Assembly: GCA_020629795.1 (NCBI GenBank)
Contig: JAHDCR010000001.1
Location: forward strand, 24,443-88,442
DNA from: Candidatus Altimarinota bacterium
GTDB taxonomy: Bacteria; Patescibacteriota; Gracilibacteria; BD1-5; UBA6164
Length of the DNA stretch: 64,000 nt
Direction of reading: 5' to 3'
In this document: piece by piece, positions 1-10,931 of the stretch
How the letters are laid out: the number at the start of each line of letters is the position of its first letter
How positions within the stretch are numbered: the first letter of the stretch is position 1
The notes under the pieces: model-generated
Seen by the model: the letters and a program-made list of their open reading frames with translations, nothing else
The model's database searches: none
Told to the model about the DNA's origin: nothing
Position numbers and translations under genes: made by a program

Positions 1-506
1 TCTGTAAAATGACTTTTTACTGTCTCTTTGAGCCTATGAAGTTTTACGGTTAGGACATTTACATCCATATCGTATCTTTGGGCAATTTCTTTTGGAGAGA
101 GTTCTTCTACATAGCGAAGTAAAAATATATCTTTACTCTCATCGTCTAGTCCTGCAAGTATATGGTAGACTTTTTCTACTTCGAGTTTTGCGTGGGTTAT
201 ATCCTCCACCTTACTTCCCTGAGAAAATATGTCCCCAAAAGTTTCTATTTGCTCTTCGAGTGAAACAGGAGTGTTTTTTCGATAATAGTCTATAATCTTA
301 TTTGATACCATCCTATACAAATAAGATTTAGGATTTTCAATACTCTTTCCTTTTGTGAGTTCAACTCATAGCTTATAAAATGCATCTTGAATGATATCAA
401 GTGCCTCATGCTCATTTGACTGCATTTTAAAATATGAAAACCTATAGAGAGCGTCTATATTTTCATCGTAAATTTCTTTTACTACTTTACTGACTTCTCC
501 ATTCAT
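1..506 (-). CDS. ECF-type RNA polymerase sigma factor (C-terminus cut by window edge)
   Basis: Small sigma-70 family protein with about 168 residues visible. Region 2 at the N-terminus (Y-R-F-S-Y-F, then EALDIIQDAFYKL) is followed by SYLYRMVSNKIIDYYRK. Region 4 has the helix-turn-helix LSPKEIAQRYDMDVNVLTVKL. One in-frame TGA (Gly) follows FYKL. The ATG at 504-506 gives MNGEVSKVV and lies 54 bp downstream of the protease stop, so the two may be co-transcribed. No anti-sigma gene is visible on this side; it may lie beyond the window edge. The ECF assignment comes from the region 2 to region 4 layout without region 3. Confidence 0.85.
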
Positions 507-560
507 TATGACGTATAAAACAATAAATTCTTACATAAAAGTATATAGATTTTCAAAATA

Positions 561-2189
561 CTAATATTTTTTCTCGATATATCAGATAATTATTTCAATA
601 ATTTCCCAGTGTTTTTTGTATTTTTCATTATATCTAATTCCCTGTGAGGCTGGTAAGAGCACTTGGAGTATTCCAGGTTTATCTCGCTCAAGAGCATCTA
701 ACTTATCATAGAGAGCTGCATTTTTATTTTCTTGTATTAGCTCTATTTCTTCCTGCTGCATATGTATAGTCTTGTTTGCTGTTGCTATTTCAGCTTCGAG
801 ATTTTTTAAATAGAGTGACGCATCAACACCGTGCCAGGTATTTTTAGATTTTTGTAATGCTTGAAATACGACTTGTGAATCTTGTTTTCAAAACTTATTA
901 AATCAAAGTGCAATAACTCACGTAACTATAGGAGCAGAGTACGAGGTTCCATCTAATATATCATAGTTTCCATCTTTTGAAAGAGTCGTGATACGCTCAC
1001 CATAAGCGTCTATATCACTACATACTCCATAGTTAGTCCAAACAGTTTTTGATCCATTATCTGTCAGATCTGAAAAGAGTGAAAGCGCAGAAACTCAGAT
1101 TATATCTGAAGTATTTATTTCGTTACATACGGGAGATATTTTAAACTCACTCGTATTTATTCCTCGCGAAGTGAGTCATCAGTCTCCGTTACCTGCTGAA
1201 ACTACTACAATTATATTATTTTCTTTCGCTTTTTGAATGGCATCTGTTACGAGAGCGTTATACGAAAACCACTTACCCGCAATACTCATGTTGATGATAT
1301 CTGCTCCGTTATCTATCGCATAATTAATCGCGTCAACGATACCATCTTGCCCACATCCAGTACTATCACAGGCAATCAGAGACATCAGCTTTGCGTTATT
1401 GCTGACTCATGCTATTCAAATATTATTATTAGTGTTTGCTGCAATAATTCCTCACACATTTGTACCATGACTTCCATTTGGGAGCATATCGTTTGAGTCG
1501 TCTAAAAAATTCCAAGCTAAATAATCATCAACATAGCCATTGTTATCATCATCAATACCATTTCCTCTTATTTCCTGCGTGTTTACCCAGGTGTTTCCAA
1601 TGAGATCTTCGTGCTGCAAGCTAATTCCATCATCAATTATGGCAACTACAGGTATATACTTGGCTTCAACTGATTTTTTAGCCTGCATGATATTACTATC
1701 TTTTAGATAGTACTGAAAATCTGAGTATGGGTCATTTGAAATACTCTGATTATTTTTAATCTCTATCCTATAGCCTTGCGTACATGCTCCTTTTCATGTT
1801 TTTACTGACATAGGACAAAACTTAAAACTCAGTGAATTTTCCTGAGATTCTAAGAGTGCATCTCTGATATTGTTAGATTGAAAATATAGAGTAGTCTTTG
1901 AGTTTCTTGTATCATACGTAGTAGATTCATATTCTGTTTCCCCTATTTCTACTATAAGTGATCCCTTATACTGAAATCATTCAAATCATTCCCCCTGTAT
2001 TTTAAAGAGAGTTTCATCTCACAGTAAATATTTGAGTAAAACCTCTCTATTATTTGAAATTACTTCATAGGTAAATCACTCAGTATTACTCTGAACAATA
2101 CTAATATTGTCTATGCGAGTATCAGCAGCGTGTCACTGTCATAGTAAAATACATAAAAATATAATTGGAAAAAAGAGTCGTAAAAACAT
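561..2189 (-). CDS. Secreted subtilisin-like serine protease (S8)
   Basis: 542 residues. An N-terminal signal peptide (MFLRLFFPIIFLCILLGQ) is followed by a roughly 150-residue beta-rich region and then the S8 catalytic domain. The triad is visible: Asp near residue 186 in VAIIDDGI, His near 241 in GSHGTNV, Ser near 415 in GTSYSAP. The oxyanion-region motif VVVSAGNGDGG ends in two TGA-coded glycines. About 80 C-terminal residues form a probable coiled coil (NLEAEIATANKTIHMQQEEIE). It is probably exported and acts on or outside the membrane. Substrate unknown. Several in-frame TGA codons break this gene under the standard code. Confidence 0.9.
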
Positions 2190-2281
2190 GTGAAATAAGT
2201 AATAATTAATTAATATAATTATATGAGAACTCTTGAGCTTCACAAGGTCAGATACTAAACTTCACCTATTACACACATATC

Positions 2282-2311
2282 AAAACAGCTTCTCTGTCGA
2301 GAAGCTGTTTT
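2282..2311. terminator. Bidirectional intrinsic terminator
   Basis: A perfect 13-bp inverted repeat (AAAACAGCTTCTC / GAGAAGCTGTTTT, loop TGTC) with A and T runs at its two ends. It lies between the upstream end of the protease gene and the stop of the zinc-ribbon gene, so it can end minus-strand transcription from 2368-3729. Confidence 0.8.
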
Positions 2312-2367
2312 GAATATTTTTGTATTTTGAAATTTTTAGTTACATAGTTATAACACAATATATGAGT

Positions 2368-3729
2368 CTAGTCACATTCTTCCCAATTAATAGTTTCTAT
2401 ATTTACTCATAAAAGAAAACTTGCTTTTGCACTACATTCTGACGTTACGCTGAGTGTTTCCCAAATATTTTGAGGAAGCTCTAATTCATCCGTCTTTTCT
2501 CAATTTTTGTAAGTTACAGTAATAGTATATGTCTCTCTTCTTCAAGATTCTCGTTCACTTCATAAGTCATAATTATTTCAAACAGGTTCAAATTTATGCC
2601 AATACGGTGGAGGATTGTCTTGATTATTTCAAGAAGTCGATAGGTTTCTATCGTGAGCCCAGTTATTTATATCAAAGTCTATATATTCGCAATATTCTTG
2701 ATCGTAATATCTTGTTTTTGTTTCAGGAATACTGACACAACTTGTGCTGGTAGATGGTACTTGCGAACAACTTACTCATCATCAAGAGGTCGCAGTACAA
2801 CTTTGAGAATATGTGGTTTGAGTAGTGCATTCTTGTCTATAGTCAGTATAAATCTCTGATTCAGGAGTTGTGTAACAATAGTCTGGGTTATGGTTATACT
2901 CTCGTGACGTTTCTCTGTAATATCTATTACGTTCCAAAAAATCATAAAAAGCATCTGTTTGATAAACACCCGCATCAATATCCTCAACCCAGTCAGAGTC
3001 TGAGATTCTTTGCACTGAATCAATTGCTATATTTCTACTCCACTCAAATCCATCTACATGAATTACTACATTTTTCTCTTCTAATCCTTTATATGCTAAA
3101 AATCAAGCTAAAAGTGTAGCTCAAGCACCAGCTCACCAATACCATTTTGGATATTTCTCTTCCAAGACTCAAAGCAGTTGACTTCTATGTTTTTTTCAAA
3201 CCGAAGCTAAAACTGGTGATATACTTGGAGAAGATTTTTTTAATGTTTTGGTAGTTCTTTCTCAATTTAAAGCTCTTCAGACTTTTCTGGCTTGTATTTG
3301 AGTCATAATTCTCATATTTCTATCTATCATAGCTCGAACTGCTCAAGCTGGAGTAGATGCAGATGGTCAATCTTTCAATATATAATCATTATCTTCTCTT
3401 ACATTAAGCTCATTACCACATGAATCACAGTTACAATTGATATTTCAAGAATTAAAATCATCTCGAGTTAAGTTTCGATTATAGGAACTACAACTTGAAC
3501 AAAACCATCACATCATTTCAAGAACTTTATACTTTATTTCATCATCATACACTTGTTGAAAATCTGAATCAGAAATTTTATTTACTTCTTGATCATCAAA
3601 TGGATTCGCACAATTTAAACATCTTCCATCAGCAAAACTTGCATCAGTTCCGCAATGACCACAATCCCATTTTAATACATACACTTTTTGAGATACCCCT
3701 CATCAGCTCGTTGTGTTGAATTGATTCAT
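2368..3729 (-). CDS. Zinc-ribbon membrane protein of unknown function
   Basis: 453 residues, family not recognised. The N-terminal 120 residues hold two zinc-ribbon-like modules: WDCGHCG with a later CLNC, and WFCSSCSS with CNCDSCGNE. A basic linker follows, then one predicted membrane helix (WYWGAGAGATLLAGFLAY, near residue 215). The C-terminal half is rich in Cys, Tyr and Thr and lacks an obvious domain. There are many TGA codons, including GGG runs. The start ATG gives MNQFNTTSGG. The double zinc ribbon, helix and extracytoplasmic tail suggest a membrane-anchored scaffold or sensor, but that is inference. Confidence 0.7.
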
Positions 3730-3841
3730 ATACACATAATTCAATAAATATTATTATTGACTTTATATTTATTTATTGTAAAAAATCAAATCTAAATAAA
3801 GTCAAAGTTATCATTTTACAATGATGTCACTTTTTACCATC

Positions 3842-3870
3842 AAAAAAAACCACTAATTAAAGCAGTTTTT
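3842..3870 (-). terminator. Probable terminator of the tRNA gene
   Basis: Read on the minus strand, AAAACTGCT and AGTGGTTTT pair (9 bp including G-U pairs) and a T run follows, about 20 bp downstream of the tRNA CCA end. Confidence 0.5.
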
Positions 3871-3888
3871 ATTTCAAAAATGTATTGG

Positions 3889-3964
3889 AGCGGGGGACCA
3901 GGTTTGAACTGGCACACCCAAGGGTTGAAGCCTTAGTACACTCACTCTTTTATGTTACCCCCGC
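3889..3964 (-). tRNA. tRNA-Gly(UCA), the UGA-decoding tRNA
   Basis: Cloverleaf read on the minus strand. The acceptor stem is GCGGGGG with CCCCCGC, and the discriminator is U73, followed by an encoded CCA (3886-3888). The anticodon arm is UAAGG, loop CUUCAAC, CCUUG, which puts UCA at positions 34-36 after U33. The variable loop is 5 nt (GGUGU). The T arm is GCCAG, UUCAAAC, CUGGU. The D stem is ACAU with GUGU and the D loop lacks the usual GG. U73 with G1-C72 and C2-G71 are bacterial glycine identity elements. A tRNA-Sec would have a long variable arm and a tRNA-Trp would have G73. With the in-frame TGA codons nearby, this is the tRNA that inserts glycine at UGA. Confidence 0.92.
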
Positions 3965-3980
3965 AAAACAATGCTCCGAG

Positions 3981-4009
3981 AGTATATGAATTTGAGACAA
4001 AAGAGTCAA
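3981..4009 (-). promoter_or_regulatory. Promoter of tRNA-Gly(UCA)
   Basis: On the minus strand there is a -35 TTGACT, a 17-bp spacer and a -10 TATACT. The -10 ends 17 bp upstream of the tRNA 5' end. This is the best sigma-70 consensus match I noticed in the window, which fits the need for abundant UGA-reading tRNA. It also argues against starting the neighbouring plus-strand gene at 3971. Confidence 0.75.
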
Positions 4010-4075
4010 ATTTATTTTTTGCTTTTCATCAGTAATATCCTATATTTTATATATAATATTTACAAGAAATTAGTT

Positions 4076-4819
4076 ATGGATTTTACTTTTGTTTACGAAG
4101 TCTTTCAAAGACTCTCAAATGAAATCACTTCAGCTCTTGAGTTATACGGAGTAAAGTGATTGAAAGCACTCATGATACTGTTCATCGGGGCTATAATATC
4201 CTATGGTATTTACCGAGTGACTCTCTATATATTTTGGAAATTTTGAATAGTCGATGTCATAAATAAACTTTGGGATTGATTCGAAGAAAACACTACCAAA
4301 ATAGTAGATAAAACTCCAAATGATAATGAAGCAGCTCAGGAAATAGAAAAAGAAAAGAGGCTTGAAAACCCGAAAAAAGTGAGATATGATAAAATTACTG
4401 CAAAAGCATTCTCCTACTATGTATTTCTATTGTTTTTCAGATGGGCCATCACCGTTATTGGGATCACAGAAGTAGAAAAATTTATGCAGGATCTCCTCGC
4501 GTATCTCCCTAATCTCTTTGTGGGTATCGTAATTGGATTCTTTGGTGTACGTTTTGCTAACTCTGTTCACGATATCATCTATCAAGCTCTCGAACTAACA
4601 AAAGATAAAACATCCAAAATTATCGCAATGGGAGCAAAAGTTATCATAATGTTTTTCACACTTATGATTATGCTCAACTACATACAAATAGTAGATGAAT
4701 TTATTATTAATGCTCTATTTTTAGGATTTATTACAACCCTCACGATAGCACTCTGACTTGCTTTTGGTATATGAGGAAAAGATATAGCGCAAGAAATACT
4801 CGAAAGCTTTAGAAAATAA
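4076..4819 (+). CDS. Mechanosensitive-channel-like membrane protein
   Basis: 247 residues. An N-terminal helix (GLKALMILFIGAIISYGIYRV) precedes a charged cytoplasmic stretch (residues about 70-100). Three or four helices follow, ending in LGLAFGIGGKDIAQEILESF. That glycine-rich tail resembles the pore helix of small-conductance mechanosensitive channels and the conserved-TM-helix family. The usual MscS beta domain is absent. I chose ATG 4076 (MDFTFVYEVF) over 3971 because the latter overlaps the tRNA promoter. The gene is followed 14 bp later by the rRNA methyltransferase. Ion specificity is unknown. Confidence 0.7.
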
Positions 4820-4833
4820 TTAACGACTTTTAG

Positions 4834-6201
4834 ATGAAACAAGATTTCCTCGATTACATACAAGACACTTTCAACTTTACACCTGAGGAAATGCAAGATT
4901 TTGAATCAGCGCTGAGTAAACCACTCAAAAAAACTCTCAGAGTTAATACCAATAAAATTTCTGTAGAAGACTTTAAAGAGCTTGCTATAAAAAATAACTG
5001 GTTACTCACAGAAACTCCACTTTGAAACAATATGTTCTATATCGATAGAGAGGATACTTCCCTTGCTTTAGGACATACATTAGAGCACATATCATGACTT
5101 ATATATATGCAAGAGCTTGCTGCGAGCTCTTCCCCATTTTACATGTCTGAAGATATTGTAGATGACTCTGAATATACTATACTAGATATGTCAGCCAGTC
5201 CAGGATGAAAAACAACTCAGCTCGCAGAGTACTATCCAAATTCTCTCATTATCGCAAATGAGATTGATAAATCTCGAATGAGACAACTCCATGAAAATAC
5301 AGACAGACTATGAGCACGTAACGTATATGTTACAAATTTTGATGGTCGACATTTTAAAAACTATCCGGAAGTTTTTGATAAAATACTCCTTGATGCTCCC
5401 TGCTCTGGAGAGTGAACGGCCTACAAGACAGATGACGCGCTGAAGTACTGGAATCTCAAAAATATTAAAAGAATTGCGAAACTCCAGTTTCAGCTTTTAG
5501 AATCAGCGTTTATAGCTCTCAAAGTTTGAGGTGAACTTGTATATTCTACTTGTACGCTCAATAGGCTCGAAAATGAGGATATTATAAATAAACTGACTGA
5601 TAAATACTGAGATTATTTCCGAATTATTTCTCTCAGTGAAGATACCTCAAAACCACTCATTAGAGCTTGGCCACACAAAAATAATACTGGCTGATTTTTT
5701 GTTATAAAACTCATTAAAAAACAGCCTGTAGAAGATATAAAGATTAAAACAGGATTTCAAAAAAATACGCAATGATTTGAAAAACTCTCAAATACAGCAG
5801 AAAAAACAGTACACAACTTTCTTGAAACTACTTTCTGACTCACACTTCCCGGGAAATTCTACACCTATAGAAATGAAGTGTATTACGGAGAGAAAAATAT
5901 AGATTATTTTTGGGAGAACTTTTTCTTTTACAAAATGGGTATAAAAATTGGAAAACTTGAAGATGGTGTTTTTGAACCTAATTTTTATCTCGGAACTCAT
6001 TTCGATATCTTTGAAGCAAATACAATACCAGTAAATCAGGAAGCAATACAAACACTCTACTCTGGATGAGAGATAGAAATGGATTCTCAGTGGAGTGATG
6101 GATACTACCAAGTGTATTACGATGATATCCCTGCTGGCTGCGTTAAGATAAAATCTTGAGTCATGAAAAGTCTTATAGAATCAAGATTTATGAGAAAATA
6201 G
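4834..6201 (+). CDS. rRNA cytosine-C5 methyltransferase (RsmB/RsmF, NOL1/NOP2/Sun family)
   Basis: 455 residues. The SAM-binding motif I is [15 protein letters not shown] (near 117-130). Motif IV, DAPCSGEG, contains Cys190 and motif [14 protein letters not shown], contains Cys240; these are the two cysteines the family uses for catalysis and release. The C-terminal 120 residues ([11 protein letters not shown], then [14 protein letters not shown] and [12 protein letters not shown]) match the PUA-like tail seen in RsmF-type enzymes. The enzyme should make m5C in rRNA using SAM. Which cytosine is methylated cannot be told from the sequence. One glycine of PGGK is TGA-coded. Confidence 0.88.
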
Positions 6202-6259
6202 TAAACTTGAAATTTGAGGAAAAACCATACAATACCCTCGATTAAAACTGACTGAAATT

Positions 6260-7615
6260 ATGCAATACAAAGTCTTTGGCTGTAAAGTCAACAAATACTA
6301 TACAGATAGATGGCTCTGATCCGAATACCTCTCTGATAAAACAGGGACCTTTGTTGCGAGCTGCGTTGTGACTGACAGCGCAAAAAGAAAATGGGTTCGC
6401 TTCGTAAAGAAAGAAGTCGAAAACATATCAGGAAACGGGAAAATCTATATCTCATGATGTGGAGCTTTTAAAGATGGGAAAGCCCAAGATGATTTTTTCA
6501 ATATTTATCCTGACCTCGCTCCATATAAGGACAAAGTAGAGGTTCTCGATGAAGCACCTGCAGAAGATGCTGAGAAACAATCTCTCAGAGAAGATGAAAA
6601 AAAACAGTTACATGATGATTTTGTAAAAAGTTCAAATACAACAAAACCTAAAATCGACCTCTCGAAATTCAAGGCAGCTCAAAAAACTCAAATTTACACA
6701 CGAAAATACCTCCTTATACAAGGCTGATGTGATAGTTTTTGTACTTTTTGTCTTACAGTTCAAAAACGTGGAAGGCACTATTACAGAGCTGCTGAAGATA
6801 TAATTGAAGAAATTCGTGAGTATGAAGCAACTGGATGAAAAGAAGTCGTTTTAACTGGAGTTAATCTTTCGGCTTGGGGACTCGATAATACGCATGACAT
6901 TAAAAATTTTTCTAAGGATTTAGTTAAAAATTGAGTATCAGGATGAGGTTCAAAATTTGCCTCTCTCCTCAGAGAAATACTCGATAACACCTCAATACCA
7001 AGACTCAGAATTTCCTCTCTCTGACCTGAATTTATTGATGATGATGTTATAAAAATACTCTGAGAAGAGCGAATATATCCTCATTTTCACTTTTCTATCC
7101 AATCAGGATCTACTAACACCCTCAAGTCTATGGCTCGACACTATGACTGAGATTTCATGAAAAAACTGCTAGATAAAACTCGAAATATTACCAGAGAGGA
7201 TGGAGTCGAGGTCTCAATTGGAGCAGATTTAATTGTAGGCTTTCCTGGAGAGAGCGAAGAAGATTTTATGGACACCTATAATCTCGTTAAAGATTGTAGA
7301 ATCACAAAAGTACATGCTTTTCCTTTTTCAGCTCATACCATGGGTGAATCAGTACCTGCTGGAAAATTTAAAAACCAAATTTCAGATACTATTAAAAAAG
7401 ACCGAATGAATCGACTTATGGCTCTATGAGACGCTGTGAGAGAAGAGTTTAAAAATGCTCAAAAGTGAAAAACTCTCAAAGTTCTTGTTGAGAAATCATC
7501 GTGAAATACCTGGTCAGGTTGGAGTGAAAACTATATAGAGTGCGATGAATCTAACTTTGAAATCATTGCCTGAAAAATAGAGAGAAACAGTATTTTAGTC
7601 TGAAAATATAAATAA
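6260..7615 (+). CDS. mtaB: tRNA methylthiotransferase, MtaB-like
   Basis: 451 residues. The N-terminal UPF0004 domain has its three iron-sulfur cysteines: C8 (FGCKVN), C35 (SCVVTDSAKRK) and C67 (SGCGAF). The radical-SAM cluster C157-x3-C161-x2-C164 lies in QGGCDSFCTFC. Further motifs are TGVNLSAWG, SSLGPEFIDDD and VGFPGESEEDF, followed by a C-terminal TRAM-like part. The pattern SCVVTDSA fits MtaB, which converts t6A37 to ms2t6A37 in tRNA, better than MiaB or RimO. An acidic insertion sits near residues 95-125. It is immediately followed by lspA (1-nt gap). Confidence 0.88.
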
Positions 7616-7616
7616 A

Positions 7617-8051
7617 ATGCTTCGTTATATATTACTCATAATCTGACTCATTTCTCTAGACACCATTACTAAATACTGGACTGAAAATATTTTAAGTAGT
7701 ACTATTACTCTGATTCCTGGATTTCTATCACTTGAGTATGCGAAGAATATATGAATCGCTTTTTCAGTGCCTCTCACATGATGAGCATTAAAAATCGTGA
7801 CTGTGATTTTGATTTTTGGGATATTTACCTATTATTGGAAGCAGGAAAAAAGTAAAAACTCTACTCTTTTAGATGTTTCATATAGTCTCATATTTGCTGG
7901 GGCTATCTGAAATGCTTGGGAGAGAATATTTAAAGGATATGTAACCGATATGATATCTGTGGAGTACTTTGCTATTTTTAATCTTGCAGATAGTTATATA
8001 AGCCTCTGAGCTTTGGGGATAATATATTACTATTATAGATATAATTCTTAA
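7617..8051 (+). CDS. lspA: Lipoprotein signal peptidase II
   Basis: 144 residues with four predicted membrane helices. Family motifs are present: D15 in LDTITKYW, N-x-GIAFS near 44-50, and the two catalytic aspartates, D111 in GYVTDMI and D125 in FNLADSYI. GAIGNAWERIFKG is also typical. It cleaves prolipoproteins after lipidation. The Asn-Ile-Gly motif glycine is coded by TGA. Confidence 0.92.
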
Positions 8052-8060
8052 ATAACGACT

Positions 8061-8810
8061 ATGTCATTTGGACCAAAAAAAATCTCTCTTAGCGATATAG
8101 GTATAAATGCTCTTTGATGAATGATTGCTGGTTTTATTGGGAGTATTATTATACTCATCATAGTGTTCGCAACATCAAGTATTATAAGTATTCCTGGACA
8201 ATTTGAACAGTCACAGCTCTCAGGAGCTACAAATGGTATATTCCCTTTTGTTCTTTCTTTTATAACATTTATAGCCACCCTTATTACATTGATTTTAACT
8301 AGTGTCATACTCCATATGACTTCACCTGAAAGATACAAAAAAAATACTGCAACCTATGCGCAACTTGGTTTTTTCGGGATACTTACCTATCTTCTTATGA
8401 CTCCTGTTTATATTTATACTGGACTTATAAGTTATGACAATATTATGATAATATTTATGATTCATTGTAGTGTCCTCGCATTTTGAAGCTCTCTTATTCT
8501 CGAGCTATTAAATAACTATAGATATATTCTTACTGGTTTTTATGGAAGTTTTATTGGATTATTTTTTACTACAATCTTAACTATTATGTTATTTGGAGCT
8601 TTTGACAGTTGATATGCAAAACTGCTCTCTATGCTGATAATGTTACCCCTGATTAATACGAGTCTTATATTTTTCAAAGGTTTATTTGAATTCTTATATT
8701 TCCATTATAATAGAATCACAAACTTAGATGGACTCTGAGATATTTTTTACCAAATAGAGCAAGAAGATAAAGAATTGCTCCGCGAAGAAGAAGCAAAGAA
8801 TAACTTATAA
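8061..8810 (+). CDS. Polytopic membrane protein of unknown function
   Basis: 249 residues with about six hydrophobic segments (for example MIAGFIGSIIILIIVFA, FVLSFITFIATLITLIL, FIGLFFTTILTIMLFG) and an acidic, charged C-terminus (QIEQEDKELLREEEAKNNL). The family is not recognised. It lies 9 bp after lspA and 9 bp before the AMMECR1 gene, so it belongs to the same transcript. Confidence 0.7.
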
Positions 8811-8819
8811 AATATACAT

Positions 8820-9350
8820 ATGAAAGAAATAGTATCACAAATCTTGACCCAGTATTTTTCAAAAATGCGAGAACCTAAAATAGAAGAACTAAACTTAGAT
8901 GAAAAATATTTAAATATCACTGGATGTTGTTTTGTTACACTGTATGTTAATTGAGAAGTAAGAGGTTCTGCTGGAAATATCAAAGAGATTCAGCAGAATA
9001 TAGCTCTCGAGCTTATTTCAAATACCATGCAAGCACTTACATGAGATAAGAGATTTACCCCCCTCACCTTGACAGAATCAGAAAAAATACAGTTTAGAAT
9101 AGACCTCATATCACATAGAGACATGATATCACTCAAAGATATTTCAGCATGTGACCCTACAAAAAATGGTCTTATAGCAATACATCGAGATTATGAAAAA
9201 CTGGCTGTAATACTTCCAAATATTTCACCAAAACTTATGACTTGAGATGATCTTATTCCTGTGATATCTCAAAAATTAAAGGATAAAAAAATAGAAGATA
9301 AAAATTATATCTTTTATAAAATAGAAACTACTGTTGAAACAAATTTTTAA
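8820..9350 (+). CDS. AMMECR1 / AmmeMemoRadiSam protein A family
   Basis: 176 residues. The core G-C-C-F-V-T-L-Y-V-N-G-E-V-R-G-S-A-G matches the family signature (gxFVTL...G.LRGC.G), but the usual Cys of RGC is Ser here. GLIAIHRDYEKLAVILP and a C-terminal helix complete the domain. The biochemical function of the family is not settled. It is the last gene of the plus-strand run and is closed by a strong terminator. Confidence 0.75.
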
Positions 9351-9352
9351 AT

Positions 9353-9378
9353 AAAAAACTCCTCATGAGGAGTTTTTT
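9353..9378. terminator. Bidirectional intrinsic terminator
   Basis: Perfect palindrome AAAAAACTCCTCATGAGGAGTTTTTT, which serves the AMMECR1 gene on the plus strand and the pseudopilin stop (9385) on the minus strand. Confidence 0.85.
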
Positions 9379-9384
9379 ATTTAA

Positions 9385-10926
9385 CTAATGCCTATAGAGT
9401 TCTAAGTCTATTCAGGTAATATATATATCTTTTATATCCTGACTATCTAATCATATAAACCATGAAAAGGATTGAGGTTCTTTTCGTACTTTATGGAAAT
9501 TTTCTAGATAAGTCCAATTCCTCCCTCATTCTTCTTTTGATTCAAGGAGCTTAGACGTACCATTAGAAGAAAAAGTCCCATCTATGTAATATATTCTATT
9601 ATGAAACATATATCAAGCATTTGGATTGATATTTAGACTATTACTCCAAGCTCATGTATTTCAACTCACCCAAAGCCCCATCTTAATTTCATCTCAAACT
9701 TTAACATTAGAAAAATCATTAAAATGTACTTCATAGTTTGAAGTGTTTCATCATGTTTGATGTAATACATTTCAAGATTCTCCTGGGTTTACCATAGGGA
9801 CAATAGTATTTTCTGGAGCACTTGGATATAAAGTATAATAATTAGTAGAAACATGATTTGATGAGATAAAATCTCAACCATTTATTCACAAATAATTGTC
9901 TCATATTCTAGTCCATGCTGATGTATCATTTCTTATATCACAATACACTGTTTCTTTTCAAAGTGGTCAAGAACCATCACTATCAATTTCATAAGTCCCA
10001 TCTTCAAGAGCAATTCACTGGTCAAATAAGTCCTGACAGTTGAATGCATATGAAAAAGATACTTTAAAATTCTTTTCTAGAAAGGTTTTTATTTTTGATA
10101 TTCCGTCTTTTTCTATGAACGAGATATAACGATCAAATGACTCTGTAGGAGTAACAGAATATATATATTGAAGCTTTTCAAGAAAATTATTCATTCCATC
10201 TTGAGTCCTTAAATCATTTAAGCTTCAAGAAAATATTATTGGATCACTCACATTAAAATTAAAACCATTGTCTGTATCTAAATATCCACTATACGATGCA
10301 GGGAGATTAAAAAATTCATCATACACTAATTTTTGTCCAGTAATAATATCTGTAACTCAAGTGGAAGATAAATTAGATGCAATAATAGATGGTGCTGCAA
10401 TAAAAGTATAATCTCAAGATTCCTCTTTTACTCTCAGCATTACCTCATTGTAATTTCACTGTACAAATGCAGTCTCAATTGCAGCATTCGTATTTGAAAT
10501 AAGAGAGAGAGATCATACATCACTATCTTCTTCTAAGCCCTCCAAGAGTGCTGCAATTTGGTATTCGCTTTCATTATTTGTAACAGAATACGAATAATAG
10601 TTCTGAAACAACGGATCCTGAGGAATATCCTGTCCAAAATTTCTTATTTTTTTACCTACCTCTAGACCAAAAACTCATTGAGACCAAGCAACTCATCAAT
10701 TATAAACTATATCAAGTGAATCATCTGGCATTGGATAGTGAGATTCTTCTGAATAGTATAACTCCAAATTTGTCCCCATAATCTCAAAACTTGATTTACG
10801 AGCTGAATCTCTGGAATTTCAAAAACTATCAAATAAGTAGAGTGCTCATATAGTCGTTAATATAGAAACGATAGTTATAACTACTAATAGTTCCACAAGT
10901 GTGAATGCTGATTTAATTGAGTTCAT
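9385..10926 (-). CDS. Large pseudopilin with fibrinogen-like segment
   Basis: 513 residues. The N-terminal type III signal, MNSIKSAFTLVELLVVITIV, is a prepilin cleavage site followed by the hydrophobic assembly helix. A roughly 140-residue pilin body follows. A fibrinogen-like segment is seen near 325-360 (GTYEIDSDGSG, VYCDIRND, AWTRIGDNY), and a C-terminal beta-rich domain carries Trp-rich strands. It is probably incorporated in, or at the tip of, a type IV pilus. It forms a pair with the larger pseudopilin upstream (5-bp gap). Many TGA codons. Confidence 0.85.
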
Positions 10927-10931
10927 AAATA

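Noticed and set aside
1233..1496. Plus-strand frame opposite the subtilisin gene
   Set aside because: It is antisense to the catalytic domain of a clear protease; same judgement for other opposite-strand frames such as 60-kb ones over the M3 peptidase.
3889..3964. tRNA-Sec or a UGA-reading tRNA-Trp
   Set aside because: The variable loop is 5 nt and the acceptor stem 7 bp, unlike tRNA-Sec. The discriminator is U, not the G of tRNA-Trp, and TGA columns fall on conserved glycines.
3971..4159. Start of the channel-like gene at 3971
   Set aside because: That start overlaps the -10 and -35 of the tRNA promoter; ATG 4076 gives a sensible N-terminus.
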